Below, one piece after another: positions 53,340 through 62,385 of a stretch of DNA of 64,000 nt (positions are counted from its first letter, which is position 1; each line of letters begins with the position of its first letter). A program made the translations under genes and the position numbers. The notes below the pieces were generated by a model, which worked only from the letters and a program-made list of their open reading frames with translations, had not been told where the DNA came from and made no database searches. Origin of the DNA: JAYQKL01 sp049889415 (GTDB lineage: Bacteria > Pseudomonadota > Alphaproteobacteria > RS24); assembly GCA_049889415.1 (NCBI GenBank), contig JBMHDL010000006.1, positions 186,001-250,000 on the forward strand, read 5' to 3'.

Positions 53340-54178
53340 CAGGCCGGCTCCTGAACAGGCTGGCTGCTCGGTTTGGGTTTCATGACAAACAGCCTGGGGT
53401 CATAATGCCATTGCAGGATTTCAAGCCGACCGTCAAAATGCTCAACAAGGGCTGTCAGCGACTCCACCCAGTCACCGTCATTGGCATAGATGATACCGTT
53501 AACCTCGCGAAGTTCGGCCTTGTGGATATGGCCGCACACGACGCCGTCACATTTTTTACGTCTGGTCTCTTGAATCATCACATTTTCAAATGCCGTCATG
53601 AAGCTGACGGCATTTTTGACTTTATGTTTCAGATATTTTGACAGCGACCAATATGGCTTGTTGAAGAAAAACCGCCATCTGTTGAGTGTATTGTTGACGG
53701 CAAGAAGCATGGTGTAAGAAACGTCCCCAAGGTGGGCGAGCCATTTGGCATATTGCATGACCCCGTCAAACAAGTCGCCATGCACAACCCAGAGGGTTTT
53801 GCCGTCTGCGGTTTCATGAAATGCCTCATGGACAATCTCAATATCACCGAAATTCAAATCGGTGTAGCCACGCGCCGCTTCATCATGATTGCCGGGCACA
53901 TAGACTACACGGGTTCCTTTGCGCGCCTTGCGAAGCAGTTTCTGGATCACGTCATTATGCGCCTGGGGCCAATAAAATTTCTTCTTGAGCCGCCAACCGT
54001 CAATAATGTCGCCGACCAGATAAAGGTTTTCTGACTCTGTGGACTTCAAGAAATCCAGCAAGGCCTCTGCTTTGCAACCATGTGTTCCCAAATGTATGTC
54101 AGAAATCCAGATGGTCCGATATCGCAAGGGCGGGGCGGGTTGGGTTTTTACAGTCTTTGCTGCCGTCATGTCATTCAT
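53339..54178 (-). CDS. LpxH-like metallophosphoesterase (UDP-2,3-diacylglucosamine diphosphatase family)
   Basis: A calcineurin-like phosphoesterase of 279 residues. Metal motifs are WISDIHLGTHG, LVGDIIDGW, VPGNHDEAARGY, VVHGDLFDG and VCGHIHKAE. NCBI-type annotation places such proteins in the UDP-2,3-diacylglucosamine diphosphatase family, but they are longer than E. coli LpxH and the true substrate is often unproven. The start at 54178 overlaps the olsB-like stop; an earlier in-frame codon lies within that gene. The trio with OlsB-like and GT4 genes suggests polar-lipid work. Confidence 0.87.
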   Translation of the reverse strand: MNDMTAAKTVKTQPAPPLRYRTIWISDIHLGTHGCKAEALLDFLKSTESENLYLVGDIIDGWRLKKKFYWPQAHNDVIQKLLRKARKGTRVVYVPGNHDEAARGYTDLNFGDIEIVHEAFHETADGKTLWVVHGDLFDGVMQYAKWLAHLGDVSYTMLLAVNNTLNRWRFFFNKPYWSLSKYLKHKVKNAVSFMTAFENVMIQETRRKKCDGVVCGHIHKAELREVNGIIYANDGDWVESLTALVEHFDGRLEILQWHYDPRLFVMKPKPSSQPVQEPA

Positions 54179-55082
54179 GAGCTGCCTTTCCGGGCTTCCT
54201 GTCGGCGAATTTTGAAAGATACCTGTCATCTGCACAGGTCAGGGGCATCAGAACAAATACATCAGTTGTTCCGAAATCATAGTCTATGACCGCGCCATCG
54301 CCGATCATGCACCCCATGCGAATATAGCCGCGCAGCACAGGCGGCAGCCCCCGCATGGCGCGCTTCTTGTCAATCCGGTCAGCCGCCAGCATGTTCATGT
54401 TGACATAGCGCTTATCAAGCGCCCGCACCTCCCAAGGGCCGGTGGCTCGGAAGTTGTGATACAGCAGGCTCAATGGTTCGGCGATTTTTGTAACGTCAGT
54501 GGTCGGGAAGCTTGCACATCCCAGTAGGGCGTCCACACCATATTCATTAACAATGTGCCCAAGCCCTGACCATAGCAGGTCAATACCATGCTTGGTCCGG
54601 TAGTGCTGGGCGACACAGGAGCGGCCCAATTCCATGAAACGAAGCCCCAATCCGGCTCGCTCAAGCATCGGGTTCAGATCAAACTCACCGGTGCTGTAAA
54701 ACCCTTTGTCACGATGGGCCGCTTCTTGGTGCAGAAGACGGTAACAGCCGACAATGGTTTCTCCATTGGGCAGACGGGCCTTCTTTGTCACGCCCTCTGC
54801 CGGCCCGTCAACAGTCAATATGAGATGCTCACAGATTCCGTCATAGCGGTCGGCGTCACGCTTGAAAAGCTTTTGACCCCAGTGACTGCGGGCACTCATT
54901 TCCTCAAAAAACACCTGATACCTCAAAGCCTGGACCGCCCGTAATTCTCTCCGGGTAGTCGCCAGCCTGACTGATAAATTATCATGCTGTTTGAACGTTT
55001 TCGAAGGGGGTTTAAGGGTCCACTTTTTAAAGCTTACCGTATTGAGCAAGGTGGGCTGGAAGCGCAATTGAACCATGAACAT
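54171..55082 (-). CDS. olsB: OlsB-type GNAT N-acyltransferase
   Basis: Acyl-ACP-dependent N-acyltransferase family that makes lyso-ornithine lipid. The 303-residue protein has the OlsB pattern: VRLATTRRELRAVQALRYQVFFEEM, then RDADRYDGICEHLIL, GCYRLL, FYSTGEFDLNPML, LELGRSCV-type sequence (MELGRSCVAQHYR) and LLGCASFPTTD. No olsA is adjacent, so full ornithine-lipid synthesis would need a second acyltransferase elsewhere. It heads a three-gene overlapping unit with the phosphoesterase and glycosyltransferase. Confidence 0.87.
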   Translation of the reverse strand: MFMVQLRFQPTLLNTVSFKKWTLKPPSKTFKQHDNLSVRLATTRRELRAVQALRYQVFFEEMSARSHWGQKLFKRDADRYDGICEHLILTVDGPAEGVTKKARLPNGETIVGCYRLLHQEAAHRDKGFYSTGEFDLNPMLERAGLGLRFMELGRSCVAQHYRTKHGIDLLWSGLGHIVNEYGVDALLGCASFPTTDVTKIAEPLSLLYHNFRATGPWEVRALDKRYVNMNMLAADRIDKKRAMRGLPPVLRGYIRMGCMIGDGAVIDYDFGTTDVFVLMPLTCADDRYLSKFADRKPGKAAHE

Positions 55083-55174
55083 CTCCTGTCAATTGCACTG
55101 TAGATGTGGGGGTTTGATTGCAGTTTTGTGACGATTTGATTACACGAATATGACGATATGATTGTGGATTTGTG

Positions 55175-56071
55175 TCAGATCTTGGCGCTCAGCAGCGTGG
55201 TGGTACCCGCCGGAATTGTATATAGGTCGGCTTGACCGTCCATAAACTGCTCAACCAGCATTTCAGTTGAATAGAATGTCACCTCTGAGAAGCCGGCTGT
55301 GGCGAAGCGCTCTTTCCAGTCTTCAATGCCGAGCTTGGACAGCATCGGTTCGCCCATTTCCGCGACAACCTTATAGAGATTGGTCAAATCGTCGGGCTGA
55401 TAGCCTTCAACCTGCTCATAGTCCGGCATGACAAAATCCATGACCATGCGGCTGCCTTTGGCAAACTCGCTCAACACCGACAGGCTGGAGCGGATGCCGT
55501 CATCGGTCAGATACATGACGACGCCGAGCCAGGACATCATGGTCAGAAGGTCGCGGTTGACCCCCGCCTGGTCCAGCGCGTCTGTCAGGGTCTGTGTTTC
55601 AAAATCAATGCCGATAAATTGTAGGTTATCCGGAATGGCGATACCGCTGTTCTCCAGAGCATTGCGTTTCCATTGCTGTGTATCGGGATGGTCGATTTCA
55701 TAGATTGTAACCCCCTGTAGCTGGTCGGCAAATTTATAGGCCGTCGTATCCAGCCCGGCACCCAGCACAATGACCTGCTCTACGCCGTCGGCAAGGGCGG
55801 TTTTCAACTGCTCCTCAAACAACCGTGACCGCATGCAGACAAAATCCATGGTGCGGCGGACAAACAGGTCTGCGGTCTCCTTATTTGACAGCGCGGTAAA
55901 CAGCTCAACCACGCCATTATAATGACCCGCCAAGGCTTCCGGCGTGCCAAGACCGGTGAGGCTCATGGCAACATCATCCTCAAGTATTTTCGGACTGGCG
56001 CCAAAGGCATTGTGATAAGCCCGCATCACGGCCGTCATTTTCGCCGTTTGGCTCGGTTCTCCCTGTTGCAT
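55175..56071 (-). CDS. class I SAM-dependent methyltransferase (leucine carboxyl methyltransferase family)
   Basis: A 298-residue methyltransferase of the LCM/PPM-like family. The SAM loop is QVIVLGAGLDTTAYKF, preceded by RTMDFVCMRSRLFEEQL and followed by YEIDHPDTQQWKRNAL, which is the family order. Natural substrates of the bacterial members are mostly unknown. It stands alone on the minus strand, with 148 bp to the divergent MFS gene. Confidence 0.88.
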   Translation of the reverse strand: MQQGEPSQTAKMTAVMRAYHNAFGASPKILEDDVAMSLTGLGTPEALAGHYNGVVELFTALSNKETADLFVRRTMDFVCMRSRLFEEQLKTALADGVEQVIVLGAGLDTTAYKFADQLQGVTIYEIDHPDTQQWKRNALENSGIAIPDNLQFIGIDFETQTLTDALDQAGVNRDLLTMMSWLGVVMYLTDDGIRSSLSVLSEFAKGSRMVMDFVMPDYEQVEGYQPDDLTNLYKVVAEMGEPMLSKLGIEDWKERFATAGFSEVTFYSTEMLVEQFMDGQADLYTIPAGTTTLLSAKI

Positions 56072-56219
56072 GATTACGCTCCCTCATCTTCACTTACATT
56101 AGAGTATTCACTGCATCCGGATTGTCCACTCAAAAAAAGCCTTATTCTGCGGTGAAACGCTTTACCCGACCCATGCCTTCGCCTAGGCTAGTCTGGAGGT
56201 TAAGTGAGGGGCTGTCGGC

Positions 56220-57470
56220 GTGGATATCAGCAAAGGGTCCGTTTATCAGGGGTGGATTGTCCTGGCTGCATGTTTTTTTTGCGCCATGCTGATGATCGGT
56301 ATCACCTTTTACGGCTATCAGGTTTTTGTCATTCCGGTGACGCAGGAATTCGGGGTCAGCCGCGCGACCGTCAGCTATGCCTACATCGCCATGCTGTTGG
56401 GGGTTGCGGGATGGTCACCTTTTGTTGGGCGTGCGATTGACAGGCTGCCGCCGCAATATGTTTTCAGTTTCGGGGCCTTGGCTTTCGCCACCGGGTTTAC
56501 GCTGTTGTCCCTCAGCGATGATTTGATCCATATGTTTCTTATTATCCTGCTGCTGGTCGGTTTGGGTGTCAGCAGCGCCGGCGGCCTGGTCGCCAATGCG
56601 GTGGTTTCCAAATGGTTCATGAAACGCCGCGGCCGTGCCTTGGGGATTGCATCGGTCACATCCTCCGCCGGCGGGTTTGTCATGGTGCCGGTCGTCATCT
56701 GGTTGATTGAAGCCTATGGGTGGCGCCTGACTTTACCAATATTGGGATGGGGTGCTGCTTTGAGCATTATTCTTGTGTCGCTGATGTTCATTCGCGCCCG
56801 CCCCGAACAGCACCATCTTGCTGGTTTTGACGAGTTTGCCGAGGCGTCGGATATGCCAGAGACTGTCTCTGCCGCCTCCGAGTCAGCGGACTGGACATTG
56901 CCGAAACTGGCGCGGGAGCGCAATTTTTGGTTGTTGGTCCTCGGGGCCGGCTTGTTGCTGGCAAGCGACCAGGCCATCATGACGTCCAAATATCCCTTTT
57001 TCATAGATATTGGCTTGTCGCCCGTACAGGCCGCCACCATCATTTCAAGCATGACCCTGTCAGCGGTCGCCGGAAAGCTGATTATCGGTTATTTGGCGGA
57101 TTATTATGATGTCCGCCATTTGTTTGCCGTAGTCGCGGCGTTTCATGTCGGCTTGCTGGTGATGTTTTTATGGCAACCCGGTTTTGCCAGCCTGCTTGGT
57201 TTTGCTTCCTTGTTCGGCGCTGCCGTCGGGGGCATTTATCCGGTCTGGTCCACTTTGACTGCGAAAGCCTTCGGCGCGCCGAGTTTTGGTACCGTATTCG
57301 GCCTGATGGCGCCGTTCATGCAAGTAATGGCGATTGTTTTTGTCAGATTCATCGGCGAAGTCCACAGCGTGACCGGTACCTATGACGTGGCGTTCTGGGT
57401 CTTTTTGGCGACATCTGCGGTGGCGTCCTTTTTAATTTACGCTATGCGCTTGCCGTCGCGCACAGGGTGA
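56220..57470 (+). CDS. MFS transporter (oxalate/formate or monocarboxylate-type)
   Basis: A 416-residue, 12-helix major facilitator. The start GTG at 56220 leads directly into the first helix (GWIVLAACFFCAMLMIGITFYG). The conserved loop 2-3 is GRAIDRLPPQYVF, and the KWFMKRRGRALGIASVTSSAGG loop resembles the monocarboxylate/OFA branch. The central loop (residues 200-235) is long and polar. It lies 57 bp upstream of an exported amidase, which may generate its substrate or act on a related compound. Confidence 0.88.
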   Translation: MDISKGSVYQGWIVLAACFFCAMLMIGITFYGYQVFVIPVTQEFGVSRATVSYAYIAMLLGVAGWSPFVGRAIDRLPPQYVFSFGALAFATGFTLLSLSDDLIHMFLIILLLVGLGVSSAGGLVANAVVSKWFMKRRGRALGIASVTSSAGGFVMVPVVIWLIEAYGWRLTLPILGWGAALSIILVSLMFIRARPEQHHLAGFDEFAEASDMPETVSAASESADWTLPKLARERNFWLLVLGAGLLLASDQAIMTSKYPFFIDIGLSPVQAATIISSMTLSAVAGKLIIGYLADYYDVRHLFAVVAAFHVGLLVMFLWQPGFASLLGFASLFGAAVGGIYPVWSTLTAKAFGAPSFGTVFGLMAPFMQVMAIVFVRFIGEVHSVTGTYDVAFWVFLATSAVASFLIYAMRLPSRTG

Positions 57471-57527
57471 GCTTTTTCTTGCCGAAACGGATGACAACTC
57501 ATAATCTTTTTGTTGGGAGGAAAGATA

Positions 57528-59009
57528 ATGGACAGAAGAAAATTCATTGCCGCACTCGGTGCAGGTACATTTTTTACCATGGTGCCGGGCCTGAAAGCCT
57601 TTGCAGCAGATCAGGCTGATTTGGCAAATCTTGACATGATTGACACAGCCGCCGTGATACAGGCCGGCGATGTATCGATGCTGGAGGTGGCGCGGGCCGC
57701 CATGGATCGTATCGACCAGCTTGATCCGCAACTCAATGCCGTTGTGACAAAATCCTATGACTATGGCATCCGCCAGATTGCCAAGGGGCGCACCGGCCCC
57801 TTGGCGGGCGTGCCTTATCTTTTGAAAGACCTGAACCCGCTGGCCGGGGTGCGGATGACCAACGGATCACGTCTGTTTTCCTCCTTCACCCCAACCCGGA
57901 ACAACCCGTTTACCGAGCGGGTCATGGATACGGGTGTGGTCATCCTCGGCAAGACCAATACACCCGAATTCGGCCTGATGCCGACAACTGAACCTCTGGC
58001 AAACGGGCCGTCACGCAACCCCTGGAATCTGAACTATTCAACCGGCGGCTCCTCCGGCGGCGCGGCGGCGGCGGTTGCCGCGCGCATGGTGCCGGCTGCC
58101 GGGTCAAGCGATGGCGGCGGCTCAATCCGTTTCCCGGCAGCGGCCTGCCACCTGTTCGGTATCAAGCCGAGCCGTGGCCGCTTCGGGGACCAAGACAATA
58201 AGAAGCGGGTTGTAGACCTGTCAGTCAAACACACCATCAGCCGGACTGTTCGGGACAGCGCCTTTTTGTTGGCCTTGACGGAAGGCGGAGATGGCGCGAC
58301 CTTGCCGTCTATCGGTTATATTGAAGGGCCGAGCAATAAAAAGCGGCGCATTGCCCTGTCTTATAATGTGCGTGATATCCGCCCCAATGACGATGTCCGG
58401 CGGATTGTGGACGCCATGGCGCGCCGTCTGGAAAAACTCGGTCACAAGGTGGAGTTGGTCAATACCACCCCGCATGATGACCCGGTGTTCCAGGAACTGT
58501 TTACGAAAATCTGGGCCAGCGGTGCCCGTGATCTTTTGGCCTTGGCCGAACAGATGACGGGTGTGCCGGCGCATCAGAGTGGCCTGTTGGAGCCGAACAC
58601 TTTGAAGATGATTGACATGTTTGCACCTGTTGGCGCTGATGATACGGCCTTTATCAAGCAGACCATGGCCCGGCTAAAAGCGGACTTAGATGTCTTCATG
58701 CAACCTTATGATGCCTGGATGACGCCCATGTCACCGATTCCGACACCGAAACTCGGCCATTTCACCGCCGACCTTCCGGCCGAAGAGCTGATGGATCGAT
58801 CAGCGTCTTTTGCCAGCTATACGCCGATCCACAACGCACTGGGGACGACGTCCATGTCCGTACCGGGCGGTTTCAGTAACCAAAACATGCCCGTCGGAGT
58901 GCAGATTGCCGCCAATGCGGGCCAGGAAGCCGTGCTGCTCGACCTTGCCTATCAGTTGGAGTCAGAGCTGCGTTGGAGGGATCAAAAGCCGCCGATTGTG
59001 GCAGGTTGA
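57528..59009 (+). CDS. amidase-signature hydrolase with Tat signal
   Basis: Ser-Ser-Lys hydrolase of 493 residues. The catalytic lysine is in GVPYLLKDLNPLAG, the cis-serine in YSTGGSSGGAAAAVAA, and the nucleophile in GSSDGGGSIRFPAAAC. The N-terminus MDRRKFIAALGAGTFFTMVPGLKAFA is a twin-arginine signal, so it is folded in the cytoplasm and exported. The ATG at 57528 has a perfect ribosome site (GGGAGG); an upstream TTG is in frame but not needed. Substrate unknown. Confidence 0.93.
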   Translation: MDRRKFIAALGAGTFFTMVPGLKAFAADQADLANLDMIDTAAVIQAGDVSMLEVARAAMDRIDQLDPQLNAVVTKSYDYGIRQIAKGRTGPLAGVPYLLKDLNPLAGVRMTNGSRLFSSFTPTRNNPFTERVMDTGVVILGKTNTPEFGLMPTTEPLANGPSRNPWNLNYSTGGSSGGAAAAVAARMVPAAGSSDGGGSIRFPAAACHLFGIKPSRGRFGDQDNKKRVVDLSVKHTISRTVRDSAFLLALTEGGDGATLPSIGYIEGPSNKKRRIALSYNVRDIRPNDDVRRIVDAMARRLEKLGHKVELVNTTPHDDPVFQELFTKIWASGARDLLALAEQMTGVPAHQSGLLEPNTLKMIDMFAPVGADDTAFIKQTMARLKADLDVFMQPYDAWMTPMSPIPTPKLGHFTADLPAEELMDRSASFASYTPIHNALGTTSMSVPGGFSNQNMPVGVQIAANAGQEAVLLDLAYQLESELRWRDQKPPIVAG

Positions 59010-59048
59010 AACGAGGGGGGGATGGGCGTCCCCCCATATTGATCCGGC

Positions 59049-59813
59049 TTATTTACCCTTCCATTGCGGCGGGCGTTTTTCTGCAAATGCGGTGGCGCCT
59101 TCAATGGCGTCTTCACTGACAAACACGGCCTGAGACGCGGTGTTTTGTTTGTCCCACATTTCGGCTTCCGTCCACTCATAGGAGTCAAGAATGATCTGCT
59201 TGCTGATGGCGACCGCCAGGGGGCCGTTGGCGCTGATGGTGGCGGCCATTTCCTTGGCGGCGTCCAGAGCGGTGCCCGCCGGCACGCTTTTGTTGATCAG
59301 GCCGGCATTGAGGGCCCGGTCGGCATCAATGAAGTCACCGGTCAGGGCCAATTCTAGGGCAAAGCGCGGATTGACCTGGCGCGGCAGGCGCAACAGGCCA
59401 CCCGCAGCAGCGGCCAGGCCGCGCTTGACTTCCGGAATACCGAATTTGGCATTATCTGCGGCGATAATCAGGTCGCAGGCAATTGCCAGCTCCAGACCCC
59501 CGGCCAGGGCATAGCCCTCAACAGCGGCAATCAGAGGCTTTTTCGGCGGGGCTTCCGTGACGCCGGCAAAGCCGCGGCCTTCAACCATCGGCAATTCCCC
59601 GCTGACAAAGCCTTTCAGGTCCATGCCCGAGCAAAATGTCCCGCCGGCGCCGGTCAGAATGGCGACCTTGATGTCATCGTTCGCATCCAGTTCATCCATG
59701 GCGGCTGCAACTTGTTCCGCCACAGCTTTGGAGACGGCATTTTTGGCTTCCGGGCGGTTGATGGTGACAACCATGACCCCGTTTTCTACATCTGTCAGAA
59801 CGACATCACTCAT
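59049..59813 (-). CDS. enoyl-CoA hydratase/isomerase (crotonase) family protein
   Basis: A 254-residue crotonase-fold enzyme. The oxyanion-hole segments are LTGAGGTFCSGMDLKGF and EGYALAGGLELAIACDLIIAADNAKFGIPEVKRGL, with the first catalytic glutamate position (GIPEVKRG) present. The second acidic position reads GGLLRLPR, where classic hydratases have a glutamate (GGTQRL-type), so the reaction could be isomerase, hydrolase or hydratase. It is convergent with the amidase gene and divergent from the aldo/keto reductase. Confidence 0.9.
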   Translation of the reverse strand: MSDVVLTDVENGVMVVTINRPEAKNAVSKAVAEQVAAAMDELDANDDIKVAILTGAGGTFCSGMDLKGFVSGELPMVEGRGFAGVTEAPPKKPLIAAVEGYALAGGLELAIACDLIIAADNAKFGIPEVKRGLAAAAGGLLRLPRQVNPRFALELALTGDFIDADRALNAGLINKSVPAGTALDAAKEMAATISANGPLAVAISKQIILDSYEWTEAEMWDKQNTASQAVFVSEDAIEGATAFAEKRPPQWKGK

Positions 59814-59903
59814 AATTTCTTCCCCTGGATTAATTCAAATCTTTTCGTATATTAACCCCAGAAAAGAAATTGAAAAGATGTAATCGCGGCGTTGGGGGGC
59901 ATC

Positions 59904-60944
59904 ATGCAAAAAAACAGATTGGGTCACACGGAAATCGAGGTCACGGAGATTTGTCTCGGTACCATGACATGGGGTCGGCAAAACTCACAGGAAGAAGCTT
60001 TCGAGCAGATGGATTACGCTGTTGAACAGGGTGTTAATTTTTTTGATACGGCCGAGCTTTATCCGATTCCGCCGGAAGCTGAAACGCAGGGGCGGACAGA
60101 GACCATGATTGGCAACTGGTTCGCAGAGCGCGGCGGGCGTGACAAGATCGTTCTGGCCACCAAGGTGACGGGACGCTCCGGCCTCACCTGGTTTCGCGAG
60201 AGCGGGGATCCGACCGAGCTGTCCGCCGCCCAGATTGAAGAAGCCCTGCATAACAGCCTGCGGCGCCTGCAGACCGACTATATCGACCTTTATCAACTGC
60301 ACTGGCCAGACCGCCCCATTAATCTGTTCGGCGGCCTTGGCTACAAGCATATGTCCGAGGAAATCAACCGCATTGAGGATACGCTCGGGGTTTTGGACGG
60401 ATATGTGAAGGCCGGTAAGATTCGCAGCATCGGCCTGTCCAATGAAACCCCTTGGGGAACAATGAAGTTTTTGCATTATGCGGAGCTGAACAATCAGGAA
60501 AAAGTGGTGTCGGTGCAAAATGCCTATAATCTTCTCAGCCGGGTTTATGAGACGGGCGGGTCCGAGATTTTCCACCGCGAGGGTGTCGGTCTGCTGGCTT
60601 ATTCACCCTTGGCGCAGGGGTTTCTCAGTGGCAAATATCTTGACGGGAATGTCCCGGCAGGGTCGCGCAAATCGATTGCCGACCGTCTGCAACGTTATGA
60701 AACCCCCGGTGCTGAAGATGCCATCCGCGCCTATCTCGCCCTGGCTGAAAAATACGGGGTTGAGCCGACGCAAATGGCGAATAAATTCGTCACCTCACGT
60801 CCGTTCGTCACCTCCAACATTATCGGCGCCACAAGCATGGAACAGCTGCGTTTGGCGGTCACGTCGCATGAGGTCGTGTTGAGCGAAGAGCTTTTGGGGG
60901 AAATCGAGGCGGTGCATTTGCGGGCGCCGAATTTGTGTCCGTAA
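59904..60944 (+). CDS. aldo/keto reductase (Tas-like)
   Basis: A 346-residue NADPH-dependent reductase barrel. The catalytic set is visible: Asp and Tyr in NFFDTAELYPIP, Lys in VLATKVTG and His in YQLHWPDRP. The long insertions (PETEAQGRTETMIGNWF-like and NLFGGLGYKHMSEEI) match the E. coli Tas branch. The ATG at 59904 follows a G-rich ribosome site; an in-frame TTG lies at 59892. Confidence 0.92.
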   Translation: MQKNRLGHTEIEVTEICLGTMTWGRQNSQEEAFEQMDYAVEQGVNFFDTAELYPIPPEAETQGRTETMIGNWFAERGGRDKIVLATKVTGRSGLTWFRESGDPTELSAAQIEEALHNSLRRLQTDYIDLYQLHWPDRPINLFGGLGYKHMSEEINRIEDTLGVLDGYVKAGKIRSIGLSNETPWGTMKFLHYAELNNQEKVVSVQNAYNLLSRVYETGGSEIFHREGVGLLAYSPLAQGFLSGKYLDGNVPAGSRKSIADRLQRYETPGAEDAIRAYLALAEKYGVEPTQMANKFVTSRPFVTSNIIGATSMEQLRLAVTSHEVVLSEELLGEIEAVHLRAPNLCP

Positions 60945-60948
60945 TGCG

Positions 60949-61785
60949 TCAGACCTGTTCCAGATAATTGTCGCGCATGGTGTCCAGCATCTGGTCCGTG
61001 ACACCCAATGCCTTGGACAAATAATCCTCAAGGCTGCCATATTCCTTTTCAAGGGTTTCAAAAGCGGCGTTGAGATAATCTTCATGCACCCCCAGTATCG
61101 GGCGCAAATCTTCATAGCTGGCCTGTGTGCCGATCCGGCTCTGCAGGTCCTGGTATTTTTCCTCGGCATTGGCGGCAAGATGAATATTGGTTTCAAGGTA
61201 ATCGGCGAGGATAACCTCCCTTGATATGCCGAGAATGGAAAGGATCAATGCGGCGCCGAAACCAGTGCGGTCCTTGCCGGCCATGCAGTGAAACATCAGC
61301 GGCGTCTGAGCCGGCTGGCTGACAATGCGCATGAAGTTCTGAAAGGCCGCACAATGGCGGGTGATGAAATTTCGGTTGGCCTCAACCATAATGTCGTGCA
61401 GATCGCGCCCCAAAAGTTCGCCGCTGGCAACTGCACGCCACAAAGCGTCAACAAATGCGCCGTCCTCGAAAACCGGAACAATATGGGTGTCGATTGCATG
61501 ACTGTCCGGCAGGCGCGACGGGGCGGCTTCGCGCTCCCCTTTGGAACGCAGGTCAACAATGCTGTGCAGTCCGAGACGTTTGAGGAGCTTCAGGTCCTCA
61601 GTGCTTAAATTTGATAGCCGGTCCGACCGGTAAAGCCGTCCCCATTTCACCTTTTGCCCATAGGGGTTAGCATAGCCTCCCAAATCCCGGAAATTATGGG
61701 CACCGTCAAAGGCTATGCGACGATTGGCATGGCGTTGATCGTGCGGCAATTCTGCGGCAATCAATCGCGTTTCAGCAGGCGTCAT
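60949..61785 (-). CDS. tyrosine/serine protein phosphatase (Y_phosphatase3 family)
   Basis: A 278-residue cysteine phosphatase. The P-loop is FHCMAGKDRTGFGAAL (Cys167 and the arginine of HCxxGKDRTG); the N-terminal FDGAHNFRDLGGYANPYG and GRLYRSDRLSNLS are diagnostic for this branch, which in other bacteria includes dual-specificity and lipid phosphatases. The ATG at 61785 follows AGGAG; an in-frame TTG at 61806 lies farther up. It starts 24 bp after the TetR gene and is probably cotranscribed with it and cysNC. Confidence 0.9.
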   Translation of the reverse strand: MTPAETRLIAAELPHDQRHANRRIAFDGAHNFRDLGGYANPYGQKVKWGRLYRSDRLSNLSTEDLKLLKRLGLHSIVDLRSKGEREAAPSRLPDSHAIDTHIVPVFEDGAFVDALWRAVASGELLGRDLHDIMVEANRNFITRHCAAFQNFMRIVSQPAQTPLMFHCMAGKDRTGFGAALILSILGISREVILADYLETNIHLAANAEEKYQDLQSRIGTQASYEDLRPILGVHEDYLNAAFETLEKEYGSLEDYLSKALGVTDQMLDTMRDNYLEQV

Positions 61786-61809
61786 ACCCTTTTTCTCCTG
61801 TTTCAACGT

Positions 61810-62385
61810 TTAGGCTCCCAACCCGTCCAGCCACTCAAGTATCAGCTCACCGTATTGGGCGCGTTCCAGCATGTTCTGCTGTAACATAATTAAGCCTGCA
61901 CCTTCCAGCATCAAGAGACAATGGCGGCAGAGTTTGAGGGGGTCCTGCTCCCGCAAAGCAGGCGTCTGCCGGGTCAAACGTTCAAATTTGGCGCGAAGAT
62001 GGGTTTCATTCTCCCGCAAGGCCTTATGCATGCGGCTGCGCAGTCTGGGGTGTGCGTCCCGGAAGGCATGCAGGTGCACCCGCGCACGCCACCACATATC
62101 CATCTCTGCGCTCAAGGGGAGGGCTGATTTGACCATGTCCCGGATTTCCGCCAAAGGGTTCTGTGGCCGGCTTTTGAGCGGCAGGTTTTTCATGGCCGGG
62201 ATGATGTGGATGTCAATAATCGCCTCAAGCAGGTCATCCTTTCCCGGGAAGTGATAGGTCAGCGTACCGAGCGAACAGCCCGCCTCATCAGCAATGGCGC
62301 GCAGGGTGAAACTGCCCATGCCGTAGCGGGCCAGCCAGCCATAGGCTGTTTCCACCAATGGCAGCGCGCCTGTGCGGGCCGTCAT
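61810..62385 (-). CDS. TetR family transcriptional regulator
   Basis: A 191-residue repressor. The N-terminal helix-turn-helix is GMGSFTLRAIADEAGCSLGTLTYHFPGKDDLLEAII, the TetR consensus; the C-terminal helical ligand domain shows no named match. Its ATG overlaps the cysNC stop (ATGA), so it is translated from the cysNC message. Target and ligand are unknown; the linkage suggests it could sense a sulfur-related state, which is inference. Confidence 0.9.
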   Translation of the reverse strand: MTARTGALPLVETAYGWLARYGMGSFTLRAIADEAGCSLGTLTYHFPGKDDLLEAIIDIHIIPAMKNLPLKSRPQNPLAEIRDMVKSALPLSAEMDMWWRARVHLHAFRDAHPRLRSRMHKALRENETHLRAKFERLTRQTPALREQDPLKLCRHCLLMLEGAGLIMLQQNMLERAQYGELILEWLDGLGA

